A stretch of DNA of 40,632 bases from Candidatus Zambryskibacteria bacterium RIFCSPHIGHO2_02_FULL_43_14 (GTDB lineage: Bacteria; Patescibacteriota; Minisyncoccia; Phycocordibacterales; Zambryskibacteraceae), in contig MHVR01000003.1 in NCBI GenBank assembly GCA_001825315.1, positions 1 through 40,632 on the forward strand, in the 5' to 3' direction. Position numbers and translations under genes: made by a program. Shown in pieces: positions 1-9,426 of this stretch; within the stretch, counting starts at the first letter, position 1, and each line of letters begins with the position of its first letter. Below the pieces are notes generated by a model that saw only the letters and a list, made by a program, of their open reading frames with translations, was not told the DNA's origin and did no database searches.

Positions 1-1
1 C

Positions 2-745
2 GAGCGGCGCCTCCGCGCCGCTCGCCTAGCCGGTCTCCAACAGGTGCCGGTACTTATCCGCACTGGTGAGGAGACCGACCTCATGAAGCTCGAACTCGCC
101 ATCATCGAGAATATTCAGCGCGAGGACTTGAGTCCGGTTGATCGTGCCCGCGCCTTCGACCGCCTGGTGAAAGAATTCAATTTCAAACATCATGAGATTG
201 GTAAGAAAGTTGGCAAAAGCCGCGAGTATGTCTCCAACTCCCTGCGCATTCTTTCTCTGCCGGAATATATTATCAACGCCCTTTCCGAGAATAAACTTAC
301 CGAAGGTCATACCCGACCGCTAATGATGCTTATCGATAGGCCGCAGGAACAAGAAACGCTTTTTAAAGAAATTCTTGCTAAAAAACTCAATGTCAGAGAA
401 GCAGAAAGTATTGCGCGCCACATCGCAGTTGAACGAGCTCGCAAGTTAATTGATCAGGAACTTATAGATATAGAAGATTTATTTAAGGAAAAACTTGGTA
501 CTCGCGTGCGAATAGAGAAGAAAGAGGAAGGCGGGCGAGTGACTATAGACTTCTTCAACAAGGAAGATCTGCGCGCTCTACTCGAAAGAATTGTCGCTGA
601 CGAGAAGGTCAATCATTCTCAAATAGAAATTTCAGTAGAAAACACGTCATCTTTAACCGACGAAGAGGAAGTTTTAATCGAAGATCAGACTAGTAAATCA
701 GAAGATGACGAATCTCTTTATTCTGTTACTAATTTTTCCATCTAA
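2..745 (+). CDS. parB: ParB/Spo0J-family chromosome partitioning protein (5' truncated by window edge)
   Basis: The frame is open upstream of the listed ATG: positions 2-61 translate to ERRLRAARLAGLQQVPVLIR, the ParB box, followed by ENIQREDLSPVDRARAF and an HTH (KVGKSREYVSNSLRILSLP). Confidence 0.93.
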   Translation, partial: ERRLRAARLAGLQQVPVLIRTGEETDLMKLELAIIENIQREDLSPVDRARAFDRLVKEFNFKHHEIGKKVGKSREYVSNSLRILSLPEYIINALSENKLTEGHTRPLMMLIDRPQEQETLFKEILAKKLNVREAESIARHIAVERARKLIDQELIDIEDLFKEKLGTRVRIEKKEEGGRVTIDFFNKEDLRALLERIVADEKVNHSQIEISVENTSSLTDEEEVLIEDQTSKSEDDESLYSVTNFSI

Positions 746-2298
746 TCGTCTCTATCAGATTTTCTTAATTTGCTGAGTCCGTGGCGTATATGTCGACGAG
801 CCATTGAAGTCTTGGCCATATCAATCCATTTGCGGTTCGGTTTGGCATTCTCGTTTGTCATAATAAGCACAATATCTCCGTTGTGCAGTGCCATATCAAG
901 AGAGACTAATTTACCGTTCACTTTAGCTCCAGTCATAGAGTCTCCGATATCAGAGTGGATGGAATAAGCAAAATCAATAGGTGTCGAGTCGACAGGTAAA
1001 TCTACCACATCGCCGTTGGGAGAAAAGACGAAAATTCGGTAATTGAAGAAATCACTTACTAGTCCTTTTTGGAAAAGTTCCTGATCTTTAGCAGGTTCTT
1101 CGTACGCTGCCAGTTCTGCTATCCATTTTGGCACATCTTTGATTAAATCTTTTTCATTATTGACTTTTGATTTTGGTAAGAGAGCGTGTATCCAAGCCCA
1201 AACATCTTTTTCTCCTCGTCCGGCTTTGTAAGAAAGGTGGGAAGCGATGCCGTATTCGGAATATCTATGCATCTCATGAGTTTTGATTTGGACTTCCACA
1301 ATATTGCCGTCTCCGACGAAGACTGTTGTATGCAGAGCTTTATAATCGTTCGGTTTTGGGAAAGCAATATAGTCTTTGATACGGTGTGGCAATGGTCTCC
1401 AACGTTCGTGTATAACCCCTAGCGCCTGATAACATTCGGCAACGGAATTTACCAAGATACGTATAGCGCTTATATCATATATTTTCTCCAGATCTTTGTC
1501 GTTTCTTAGATATTTTTTATAAAGACTGTATAACCCTTTTACTCGATATTCGGTTTTTGCCTTAGTCAGTCCGCCTTTAGCCAATGTCTTTTGGACCGAA
1601 CGGGAGAATTTTTCTAAGCTCTCGGTTCTATCTATATGCTGTTCTTTAAGCGTTTTTCTCATACTCTCATATTCTTTTGGCCATACGTAGGGAAAAGAAA
1701 GATCTTCAAGTTCTCGATTGATTTTTCTTATACCCAATCTATAAGCAATGGGGGCATAAATCTGGAGTGTCTCCTCTGCTATTCTTCTTTGTTTATCTTT
1801 GGGCACATAGGAAAGAGTTCTCATGTTATGGAGGCGATCTGCCAGTTTGATGAGTAATACTCTTATATCCTCTGACATGGCTACGAAGAGTTTGCGTAGA
1901 CTTTCGTTATGTCTATCAGTGCCTTTGTACTTCAAATGTCCGAGTTTGGTTACGCCGTCGACCAAAAAAGCAACTTCTTCTCCGAATTCTTTCACGATAA
2001 GGGCGCGATCGACACCAACATCCTCTATCGTGTCGTGAAGCAGACCAGCCGCTATAGTTGTGCCACTGGCTCCCAGTTCAGCAAGGATTCGAGCGGTTTC
2101 CGTCAGGTGTTTTAAACAAGGTTCTCCCGAGTGTCGAAAACATCCTTCGTGAGCGTGTTCGGCGAATGCAAATGCCTTCTTAACCAGAGCAATTTCTTCG
2201 GCCGAAGGTTTGACCATGCTTTTTAAAATCTCTGTAAGTGGGTCTAGGTCTCTTTGATTTTGTGGGGATTGTGGTTGGGACATGTTTTTAGAGAGCAT
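742..2298 (-). CDS. Bifunctional (p)ppGpp synthetase/hydrolase, RelA/SpoT family (HD + synthetase + TGS, no C-terminal ACT region)
   Basis: HD motif HDTIED, synthetase motifs YDISAIRILV and RIKDYIAFPKPNDYKALHTTV, TGS-like end DLPVDSTPIDFAYSIHSDIGD. The ORF ends soon after TGS. Confidence 0.93.
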   Translation of the reverse strand: MLSKNMSQPQSPQNQRDLDPLTEILKSMVKPSAEEIALVKKAFAFAEHAHEGCFRHSGEPCLKHLTETARILAELGASGTTIAAGLLHDTIEDVGVDRALIVKEFGEEVAFLVDGVTKLGHLKYKGTDRHNESLRKLFVAMSEDIRVLLIKLADRLHNMRTLSYVPKDKQRRIAEETLQIYAPIAYRLGIRKINRELEDLSFPYVWPKEYESMRKTLKEQHIDRTESLEKFSRSVQKTLAKGGLTKAKTEYRVKGLYSLYKKYLRNDKDLEKIYDISAIRILVNSVAECYQALGVIHERWRPLPHRIKDYIAFPKPNDYKALHTTVFVGDGNIVEVQIKTHEMHRYSEYGIASHLSYKAGRGEKDVWAWIHALLPKSKVNNEKDLIKDVPKWIAELAAYEEPAKDQELFQKGLVSDFFNYRIFVFSPNGDVVDLPVDSTPIDFAYSIHSDIGDSMTGAKVNGKLVSLDMALHNGDIVLIMTNENAKPNRKWIDMAKTSMARRHIRHGLSKLRKSDRDD

Positions 2299-4439
2299 CT
2301 CTCTGGAATAGTTTTGGTACCCTCCATCATTAAACTACCACAGAGTTTGCAGAACTCGCCAGTCGGCTTGGCTTTTATGGCGTATTTGCAGTCAGGATAA
2401 TTAGAACAGCTATAAAATATTCCGAAGCGGCCGCGACGTTCGGACATGAAGCCGGTTTTACAAACAAGACACTTTACTCCTGTAGAGTTTGCTTTCTCCT
2501 GCTCCTCATCCTTTTTAACAAATTTACATTTAGGAAAGCGCGAACAGGCGGTGAATATGCCGAATTTACCTTCGCGTGTGACTAAATTCCCTTTACCGCA
2601 CTTTGGACAGAGTTCGCCGGTATCTTTAGGACCTTCTAATTCCTTGCCATCGATGGTACGAGCGCCTTGGCACTCCGGAAATTTTTCACACGAGAGGAAT
2701 TTGCCACCCTTGCCAAGTTTGATAATCATGCCGGCGTTGCAGGTGGGGCATCTTTCTCCGTTTGGTGCCTTACCGAGATTGGTAACTTTTTCAACTTTTT
2801 CTTTAGATTTAATAGCTTTCTCAAATGGGGTATAAAAATCAGACAAAGTTTTCTTATAAGAACGCGCGCCACTTGCGATATCATCCAATTCGTCCTCCAT
2901 TTCGGCGGTAAATGAGTCGCTGATGTAAGTAGGAAAGTGCTCTTCGAGGAAAGAGCTCACCACGTCGCCGGTATCGGTAGGATAGAGCGCTTTATTAATC
3001 TTCTCTACATATCCGCGGTCATCAAGAGTTTTGATAATAGAAGCGTAAGTGGACGGTCGGCCGATACCGCGCTTCTCAAGCTCTTTAATTAATCCTGCTT
3101 CTGAATACCGCGCGGGTGGTTCCGTCTGTTTTTCTTGTGAGTTTATATTTAGAAGTTTCAGTGAATCACCAGTCTCAAGTTTTGGCAAAACGACGTCTTC
3201 ACTCGCCGAAGCCGGGTCAGCTTTGAGCCAGCCGTCGAAAAGGATGCGCGAGCCATTGAGCCAAAAATCTGGTATAATTGAGTCTGAAATATTAGCTACC
3301 ACTTTAGTGCGCATTATTTCTGCCCTCATCATCTGGCTCGCCACAGTTCTCTGCCAGATAAGCGAGTAGAGTTTCTGCTCCGCTTCATTTGTTCCCACTT
3401 TTTCCATATTGAAGTGAGTCGGCCTGATGGCCTCGTGCGCTTCTTGGGCATTTTTGGATTTCTTGGTGAAGACATGTGACTCAAAATAATTTTCTCCGTA
3501 CCTCTTCTTTATCAGTCCTTCTACTTCTTTTCTTGCACCGGCGCTTAAGTTGGTAGAGTCCGTACGCATGTAGGTTATATGCCCCGCTTCATAGAGTTTC
3601 TGGGCGAGACTCATGGTGCGAGAAGGAGCAAGACCGAGGCGTGAGCTCGCTGTCTGTTGCAGGGTCGAAGTTATAAAAGGTGCGCGAGGTACTCTAGTTA
3701 CTTTTGTTTCCCTTACATTTGTAATTTGCCAAGAATCTGTTTTGGCAGTTTTCAAAATATTTTCCACTTCCTCTTTTTTTGTAGGCTCTTTTGAACAAAC
3801 AAAAGCTAAATTATTTTTAGTTTTGTCCTCTAGGTGGGCAGTAATGGTCCAGAAAGTAATTGGGAGAAACGCGCGTATCTCGCGCTCGCGCTCCATGATG
3901 ATGCGTAGAGCGGGGGACTGTACTCTGCCGGCCGAAAGACCATAACGAACTTTCTTCCAGATTAACCCAGATAGATCGTAACCTACTAAGCGGTCAAGCA
4001 CTCTTCGCGCTTCCTGCGCTTCTCGCAGATTGATGTCAATTTCTCGAGGATGTTTGAGCGCTTCTTCAATCGCTTCTTTGGTTATTTCATAGAAAACAAT
4101 GCGTTTAACTGACTTATGGTTCGACTTACGCTCACCATCGCTGAGGCCACAGGCCTCAGCGACATGCCAGGCAATGGCTTCACCCTCGCGGTCAGGGTCG
4201 GTAGCAAGTAATATTTCATCGGCTTTTCTAGCCAATAATTTAATCTCCGAAATTACTTTTTCTTTACCTTTTACCACTTCGTAGTGGGGTATAAAACCGC
4301 CAGGCACGTCGATAGCTACTTTGTTTGACTTGGGCAAATCGCGAACATGACCAACACTCGCGAGTACGCGAAAATCTTTCCCGAGATATTTCTCGATAGT
4401 TTTTGCTTTCGATGGCGACTCTACTATCAGCAAACGCAT
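2244..4439 (-). CDS. topA: DNA topoisomerase I with C-terminal four-Cys zinc motifs
   Basis: MRLLIVESPSKAKTIEKYLG start, ATDPDREGEAIAWH toprim, YMRTDSTNLS active site, four C-terminal CxxC motif pairs. Confidence 0.97.
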   Translation of the reverse strand: MRLLIVESPSKAKTIEKYLGKDFRVLASVGHVRDLPKSNKVAIDVPGGFIPHYEVVKGKEKVISEIKLLARKADEILLATDPDREGEAIAWHVAEACGLSDGERKSNHKSVKRIVFYEITKEAIEEALKHPREIDINLREAQEARRVLDRLVGYDLSGLIWKKVRYGLSAGRVQSPALRIIMEREREIRAFLPITFWTITAHLEDKTKNNLAFVCSKEPTKKEEVENILKTAKTDSWQITNVRETKVTRVPRAPFITSTLQQTASSRLGLAPSRTMSLAQKLYEAGHITYMRTDSTNLSAGARKEVEGLIKKRYGENYFESHVFTKKSKNAQEAHEAIRPTHFNMEKVGTNEAEQKLYSLIWQRTVASQMMRAEIMRTKVVANISDSIIPDFWLNGSRILFDGWLKADPASASEDVVLPKLETGDSLKLLNINSQEKQTEPPARYSEAGLIKELEKRGIGRPSTYASIIKTLDDRGYVEKINKALYPTDTGDVVSSFLEEHFPTYISDSFTAEMEDELDDIASGARSYKKTLSDFYTPFEKAIKSKEKVEKVTNLGKAPNGERCPTCNAGMIIKLGKGGKFLSCEKFPECQGARTIDGKELEGPKDTGELCPKCGKGNLVTREGKFGIFTACSRFPKCKFVKKDEEQEKANSTGVKCLVCKTGFMSERRGRFGIFYSCSNYPDCKYAIKAKPTGEFCKLCGSLMMEGTKTIPERCSLKTCPNHNPHKIKET

Positions 4440-4475
4440 TGCTTAACAGATACTACAGAAACTTTTTATTTGCAA

Positions 4476-5333
4476 CTAAAATGTTTTCCTGACCTCACCA
4501 AGCTCTTCGGTGATGAGACCTTTAATTTCAAGAAGTGAGAGGATGGCCGAGGCGTTGCCGGTATCTAGTTTGGACCTGCGAATTAATTCATCGCGCGAGC
4601 ACGGATGTTCCAGAATTTTTATAAAAACTTTTTCTTCGTCACTCAATTCCTCTATATTCACTAAAGTTGGATTTTCATCTGTTCTCTTGAGTCCCAGAAG
4701 TTCGCGTACATCATTAGTATCTCGGATGAGCGCCGCGCCAAGGCGAATGAGCATATGCGGACCATCGGAAGTTGGGGAAGTGATAGGCCCGGGTACGCAT
4801 CCAACTTCTCTATTATATTCTGTCGCTAAGCGCGAGGTAATGAGAGTGCCGGAACGTCTCTCCGCTTCGATAACAAGAGTCGCATGGCACATACCTGCCA
4901 TAATTCTGTTTCTTCTCGGGAAGGCCCACGCGCCACTGGGCATGGTGTCATCGTATTCCGAAATTAAACCACCACCGTTCCTAATAATTTCTTCCGCGAG
5001 ATTGACGTGCGAGTGTGGATGAAGTACTTTGCGATCGAGGCCAGAACCGGGAATGGCGATAGTCTGAAGTCCAACGTCGAGAGCTTTGCGATGCGCGATG
5101 GAGTCAATGCCTAATGCTAATCCAGAAACTATAGTGACCGAGGAACCTGCAAGGCCGGCGATAAGAGATTCGCACACTTCTCTGCCATAGCTCGAATATT
5201 TCCTTGAACCAACTATGGCTAAGAGCTTGTTATCTTTCTTGGGTAATTCACCTTCGTAACGCAGACGTTTGGGAGCGTCCGGAATCTCTTTGAGAAGCTT
5301 CGGGAAGTCAGATAGAAGAAGTTCGTGTATCAT
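4476..5333 (-). CDS. dprA: DNA-processing protein DprA
   Basis: AIVGSRKYSSYG, TIVSGLALGIDSIAH, GGGLISEY, FPRRNRIMAGMCHATLVIEA motifs. Confidence 0.95.
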   Translation of the reverse strand: MIHELLLSDFPKLLKEIPDAPKRLRYEGELPKKDNKLLAIVGSRKYSSYGREVCESLIAGLAGSSVTIVSGLALGIDSIAHRKALDVGLQTIAIPGSGLDRKVLHPHSHVNLAEEIIRNGGGLISEYDDTMPSGAWAFPRRNRIMAGMCHATLVIEAERRSGTLITSRLATEYNREVGCVPGPITSPTSDGPHMLIRLGAALIRDTNDVRELLGLKRTDENPTLVNIEELSDEEKVFIKILEHPCSRDELIRRSKLDTGNASAILSLLEIKGLITEELGEVRKTF

Positions 5334-5355
5334 TATGATAATATTGTAGCGTATT

Positions 5356-6618
5356 ATGCTTGATATTAAATTTATCAGAGAAAATAAGGAGTTAATTCAA
5401 CAAGCGGCTAAAAAGAAGCAAGTAGAATTCGACGTCGATAAACTTATTGAAGTTGATGACAAACGTAAAATACTTCTTGGTCTAGTGGAAGAGAAGCGCG
5501 CTGAGCAGAAAGTATCGAGCAATACCATAGTTAAGGCAAATTCTGAGGAGCGTGAGATTATTCTTGAAAAAATGAAAATTCTGAAAGGTGAACTGGAGCG
5601 CGAAGAAGAAAATTTAAAGAAAGTGTTGCAAGAGTGGCAGACACTAATGCTCTCTGTGCCGAATGTGCCGGACACTTCTGTTCCAGATGGAGAAGGAGAG
5701 AAAGATAATGTCACCATCAAGGAGTGGGGAAACAAACCTAAATTTTCTTTCATACCGAAAGATCATATCGAAATTATGACCGCGCTTGATATGGTAGACT
5801 TCGAGCGGGGAGCTAAGGTACACGGCTTTCGTGGCTATTTTTTGAAAAATAGCGGAGTGCTCTTGTCTTGGGCCATTTGGAATTATGCCCAACATTTCTT
5901 CCTGCAAAGAAATTTCGTGCCATTTATTGCACCGTCAATTGTACGCAAAAATTATTTTTATGGCACAGGACACTTGCCAACCGATGCTGAAGATTTATAT
6001 AAAACTCAAGATGATGATTATCTCTCAGGTACGGCAGAAGTGCCGATGATGGCATACCACGCCGACGAAATTTTGAAGAAAGAGGAGTTACCGAAGCGAT
6101 ATTTGGCCTTCTCGCCATGTTACAGAAGAGAAGCGGGTAGTTACTCGAAGGATACTAAAGGCCTTATCCGGGTTCATGAATTTTTTAAACTCGAACAACT
6201 CATACTCTGTGAAGCAAGTCATGCTGAATCGGAGAAATTGCACGAAGAACTCAATCGCAATACTGAAGAGTTCATAGAATCACTCAGCATTCCGTATCGA
6301 CAGGTAGTTATTTCTACCGGTGACCTCAAAAAGGCACACGTTAAGTCGTATGACACAGAGTTATGGGTACCAGCTCAGAATACATATAGAGAAATTGCCA
6401 GCGCCTCCTATTATCATGATTTTCAAACTCGGCGTTTTAATATCCGCTACGATGATGATGGCAAAAAACTCTATACTCATTCACTCAACGCCACCGCCGC
6501 TCCCACTCCACGTCTCTTGGTATCTCTCATTGAGAATTTCCAACAAGCCGATGGTTCCATCAAAATCCCAGAAGTATTGGTGCCTTACATGAACGGTCTT
6601 TCTCTGATAAAGAAGTAA
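5356..6618 (+). CDS. serS: Seryl-tRNA synthetase
   Basis: N-terminal coiled coil MLDIKFIRENKELIQ; class II motifs YRREAGSYSKDTKGLIRVHEFFKLEQ and C-terminal THSLNATAAPTPRLLVSLIENFQ. Confidence 0.96.
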   Translation: MLDIKFIRENKELIQQAAKKKQVEFDVDKLIEVDDKRKILLGLVEEKRAEQKVSSNTIVKANSEEREIILEKMKILKGELEREEENLKKVLQEWQTLMLSVPNVPDTSVPDGEGEKDNVTIKEWGNKPKFSFIPKDHIEIMTALDMVDFERGAKVHGFRGYFLKNSGVLLSWAIWNYAQHFFLQRNFVPFIAPSIVRKNYFYGTGHLPTDAEDLYKTQDDDYLSGTAEVPMMAYHADEILKKEELPKRYLAFSPCYRREAGSYSKDTKGLIRVHEFFKLEQLILCEASHAESEKLHEELNRNTEEFIESLSIPYRQVVISTGDLKKAHVKSYDTELWVPAQNTYREIASASYYHDFQTRRFNIRYDDDGKKLYTHSLNATAAPTPRLLVSLIENFQQADGSIKIPEVLVPYMNGLSLIKK

Positions 6619-6633
6619 TATAAACGTGCAAAA

Positions 6634-6656
6634 TGTGCAAAGTCGAGCTTTGCACA
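6634..6656. repeat. REP-like hairpin, copy 1 (TGTGCAAAG-TCGAG-CTTTGCACA)
   Basis: Perfect 9-bp stem with 5-nt loop, immediately upstream of the RAYT gene. Confidence 0.85.
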
Positions 6657-6684
6657 AATAAAGATAAATGTATAGAATAGAGAC

Positions 6685-7347
6685 ATGCGACTACATGCGC
6701 CAGGCGAGTATCAACATATTTTCGATAGGGGTATGCAAAAACAACCGATTTTCGAAACAGATCGAGATAGATTGCGATTCTTATTTCTAATCCTTACTTT
6801 TCAAGGAGAAACTGTTATTAAAAATGTAAGTAGAGAAATTAAACAAAATGTGCAAAGCTCGACTTTGCACATAAGTGATGAATTGAAAGAAGAAATTTTA
6901 AGAAAGAGAATGGTTGAATTGGTACTTTTCTGTCTTGTACCGAATCATTTCCATATAATTGTTCGAGAACTTGTTGATGGTGGTATTTCTAAATACATGC
7001 AGAGGGTTTTAACAGCTTATACTAAATATTTTAATATTAGACATGAAAAGAGTGGGCATTTACTTCAAGGGCCTTATAAAAGTGTTCATATTGAAGATGA
7101 TCGACAATTGATGCATACTTCAGCTTATATTCATAAGCACCCATGCGAGATAAATGGCTGGTTAGGAAAAGAGGATAAGTATCCATGGTCAAGTTACCAA
7201 GACTGCATTGGTGAAAATAGATTTGGTGAGTTACTTGTAACTAACTTGATTACAGAACGTTATATAGAAAGTAAAGGAATCTCTTCATATAAAAAGTTTG
7301 TTTCCAGCAGTCCAGCTAAAGAAATAACAAAAGAATTGTTTAGGTGA
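6685..7347 (+). CDS. REP-associated tyrosine transposase (RAYT, IS200-like Y1/HUH family)
   Basis: GEYQHIFDRGMQKQPIF start, HUH motif VPNHFHIIV, YTKYFNIRHEKSGHLLQGPYKS with candidate catalytic Tyr. Confidence 0.9.
   Translation: MRLHAPGEYQHIFDRGMQKQPIFETDRDRLRFLFLILTFQGETVIKNVSREIKQNVQSSTLHISDELKEEILRKRMVELVLFCLVPNHFHIIVRELVDGGISKYMQRVLTAYTKYFNIRHEKSGHLLQGPYKSVHIEDDRQLMHTSAYIHKHPCEINGWLGKEDKYPWSSYQDCIGENRFGELLVTNLITERYIESKGISSYKKFVSSSPAKEITKELFR
6849..6871. repeat. REP-like hairpin, copy 2, inside the RAYT CDS, loop inverted (TGTGCAAAG-CTCGA-CTTTGCACA)
   Basis: Exact reverse complement of copies 1 and 3; read in frame as NVQSSTLHI. Confidence 0.85.
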
Positions 7348-7352
7348 TAAGT

Positions 7353-7375
7353 TGTGCAAAGTCGAGCTTTGCACA
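7353..7375. repeat. REP-like hairpin, copy 3 (TGTGCAAAG-TCGAG-CTTTGCACA)
   Basis: Identical to copy 1, 6 nt after the RAYT stop codon. Confidence 0.85.
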
Positions 7376-7391
7376 TTATGCAGGCGCAATG

Positions 7392-7420
7392 TTGACAGAA
7401 TTATAGAAGTGTGCTAAGAT
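7392..7420 (+). promoter_or_regulatory. Sigma70-type promoter: TTGACA-N17-TAAGAT
   Basis: Consensus -35 TTGACA at 7392-7397, 17-nt spacer, TAAGAT at 7415-7420, about 70 nt upstream of the 7493 ORF. Confidence 0.7.
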
Positions 7421-7492
7421 GCAAACAGATAGAAGGTAAGCCTTAAGCCCGGCAATTCAGCCGGATAAGAGGTAAGCCAAAGGGAGAGGCTC

Positions 7493-7966
7493 ATGGAAAT
7501 CAATCAGTTCGTCGAGTTCGCGTCGGCGGTCGTTCGGTCGCTTCCGCGGAACTTGGATCCGGTCACAGCCCAGCGCTGGATCCGGGAACAGGGAACGCTT
7601 GCGGACGTGCTCCGCAAGGCACTAGCACCCGCGTTCGAGCTCTACCTCGCACCCGGTCAGCAGAACGGCGGCACAATGACGGGCTTCGACATCGATAAGC
7701 ATCTCGAGGAAACGAAGCTTATCGACCGCGCGTTCATCCTCGACGACGAACTCGTGAAGGGCTGGCTCGCGAACCACGCGACCTATCCGGAGGAGTTCAA
7801 GGGCAAGGCCATCTTCCTCTGGAAGTCCAAGCGGACCATCGGCTCCAACCGCAGGGTCGCGTATCTCTGCTGGCACGACAACCGCGTGATCGTGCGCTGG
7901 GCCTGGCTCGAGAGCAGGTGGAGCGGCCGCAGTCCGGCCCTCCTCATGAGTTCCTCGGTCCTTTGA
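7493..7966 (+). CDS. Hypothetical protein (GC-rich stand-alone cassette)
   Basis: 157-aa ORF, RBS-like gggagagg upstream, own promoter and terminator; C-terminal half recurs as a remnant at 8350-8475. Confidence 0.75.
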   Translation: MEINQFVEFASAVVRSLPRNLDPVTAQRWIREQGTLADVLRKALAPAFELYLAPGQQNGGTMTGFDIDKHLEETKLIDRAFILDDELVKGWLANHATYPEEFKGKAIFLWKSKRTIGSNRRVAYLCWHDNRVIVRWAWLESRWSGRSPALLMSSSVL

Positions 7967-8013
7967 TCTTTTGACCCTTGGAGGCCTCCCATTCTTGGGC
8001 ACTTAGGCCTTAC

Positions 8014-8046
8014 GGCCCGACGCATGCGTCGGGCCGGTTTTTTTAT
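8014..8046 (+). terminator. Rho-independent terminator
   Basis: Perfect palindrome GGCCCGACGCATGCGTCGGGCC (8014-8035) followed by GGTTTTTTTATT. Confidence 0.85.
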
Positions 8047-8188
8047 TCTGGATTTCATGTAAAATTAATAATGGTAGTAGGGGAATAGTCACCGGTGATT
8101 ACGGTTGCCGGCTCCCGAACCCGGTATCCATGTACCGAGAGCGTCTGCGATTACGGTTTCAGACGGAGTGGTAGCATGGGGAACTTCA

Positions 8189-8228
8189 CCCTTCGACAGG
8201 TTCAGGGTGTTCCGAGCAAAGTCGAGGG
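8189..8228. repeat. Second, different REP-like imperfect hairpin (CCCTTCGAC...GTCGAGGG)
   Basis: CCCTTCGACAGGTTCAGGGTGTTCCGAGCAAAGTCGAGGG; complementary ends with one bulged T. Confidence 0.5.
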
Positions 8229-8349
8229 ACAAAAAATGAAGGAACTTGGTGGAGAGTGCTATCGCATTATGATGCGGAATACGATACAGCCTAGAAGTTG
8301 TTAATAACTCCACGCTGGGCAGTGGCACGGACGGCACTCTCTACGTTAA

Positions 8350-8475
8350 CGGACCATCGACTCCAACCGCAAGGTCGCGTATATCTGCTGGAGCGACGAC
8401 CGCGTGATCGTGAACTGGGACTGGCTCGAGAACAGGTGGAACGGCAACAATCCGGCCCTCCTCGCAAATCTCTTC
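8350..8475 (+). pseudogene. Truncated paralogous remnant of the 7493-7966 gene (3' part only)
   Basis: Translates RTIDSNRKVAYICWSDDRVIVNWDWLENRWNGNNPALLANLF, matching RTIGSNRRVAYLCWHDNRVIVRWAWLESRWSGRSPALLMSS of the upstream gene. Confidence 0.8.
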
Positions 8476-8528
8476 ATTTCTCTTCCGATCATTTGTCGGG
8501 AGAGTTTTTGTTTTATTAAATCTTATAT

Positions 8529-9380
8529 ATGAAAATTGTTTCGAGCGGCAGAGTTCTTAATTCAAGGGAATTCTATGAGAAAAAGAAGAGAAAAAAGCGT
8601 ATCAAGCTTACCCTTCTGTTTCTAGGATTTATATCACTTCTGGTCCTATCTATATATTTCTTTCGTCAGGAACGTTTCTTAATTGTCGAAGTTATAATTT
8701 CAGAAGAAAGCGTTGTCGATAGAGAAGAAATTATTTCTAGAGTGAAGAATTTGCTTACAGGTTATTACCTATGGTTCATTCCTCGAGCCAACACTTTTAT
8801 TTATCCGCGTCACGTTATCGAAGAAAATCTGCTTGCGGAGTTTCCAAAATTTAAATCGGTTGAGTTAAGTGTGAGTAACCGGGCACTCTCCATTTCTGTC
8901 GATGAGCGCATACCTTTCGCCCTCTATTGTCTTGAAACTTATAATCCCACAGCCACTTCTCTGTCTGCGCAGGCAGGTAAATGCTTTTTTCTCGACGAAG
9001 AGGGACTAATTTTTACTTCCGCGCCGTCTTTTTCCGGTGATGTTTATTTTGTCTACACTACCCAAGACCTGATTAAAAATCCCTTGGGTCAAAGATTGGC
9101 TACCATCGAAGATTTCAGGCAACTGCTAAAGTTTATAGAAACTCTCACAACTTTAAATATTCATTCTGTAGCTCTTGAGATTATGGACGGTGAGTACAGA
9201 CTCATCTTGATCAATGGCGGAGAGATCATATGGCGAAGAGATGGCAACCTTTCTCTCGTTCGCTCAAATCTGGAAGCTTTTCTTTCGAACGATTCCATTA
9301 AAGCTCAAGTGAATTTTCTGGACAAAATTCTTTTCCTTGACCTGCGTATCGATAATAAAGTGTTCTACAAGTTCAAGTAA
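8529..9380 (+). CDS. FtsQ/DivIB-like membrane protein (POTRA-like) or similar
   Basis: Basic N-terminus, one TM (LTLLFLGFISLLVLSIYFF), extracytoplasmic beta-rich region with FLIVEVIISEESVVDREEIISRVKNLL and DERIPFALYC...FFLDEEGLIF typical of FtsQ-type proteins. Confidence 0.6.
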   Translation: MKIVSSGRVLNSREFYEKKKRKKRIKLTLLFLGFISLLVLSIYFFRQERFLIVEVIISEESVVDREEIISRVKNLLTGYYLWFIPRANTFIYPRHVIEENLLAEFPKFKSVELSVSNRALSISVDERIPFALYCLETYNPTATSLSAQAGKCFFLDEEGLIFTSAPSFSGDVYFVYTTQDLIKNPLGQRLATIEDFRQLLKFIETLTTLNIHSVALEIMDGEYRLILINGGEIIWRRDGNLSLVRSNLEAFLSNDSIKAQVNFLDKILFLDLRIDNKVFYKFK

Positions 9381-9426
9381 GGAGTGATCAGACAAATTTA
9401 AGGATTGATAGTATAATCAAAAGGTT

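Noticed and set aside
2244-2298. 55-bp topA/relA overlap as evidence of a frameshift
   Set aside because: Both genes have intact motifs and plausible starts (MSQPQ at 2283 shortens the overlap); short overlaps are common in compact genomes.
8214-8228. GCAAAGTCGAG shared with the 23-bp REP hairpins at 6634-7375 as a fourth copy
   Set aside because: Only about 11 nt match and the surrounding hairpin has different arms (CCCTTCGAC/GTCGAGGG), so it is probably a separate REP-like family.
8089-8337. Short ORFs on both strands in the debris zone (8095-8304 +, 8089-8337 -)
   Set aside because: They run through REP-like and repeat sequence, with no recognisable domain or convincing RBS.
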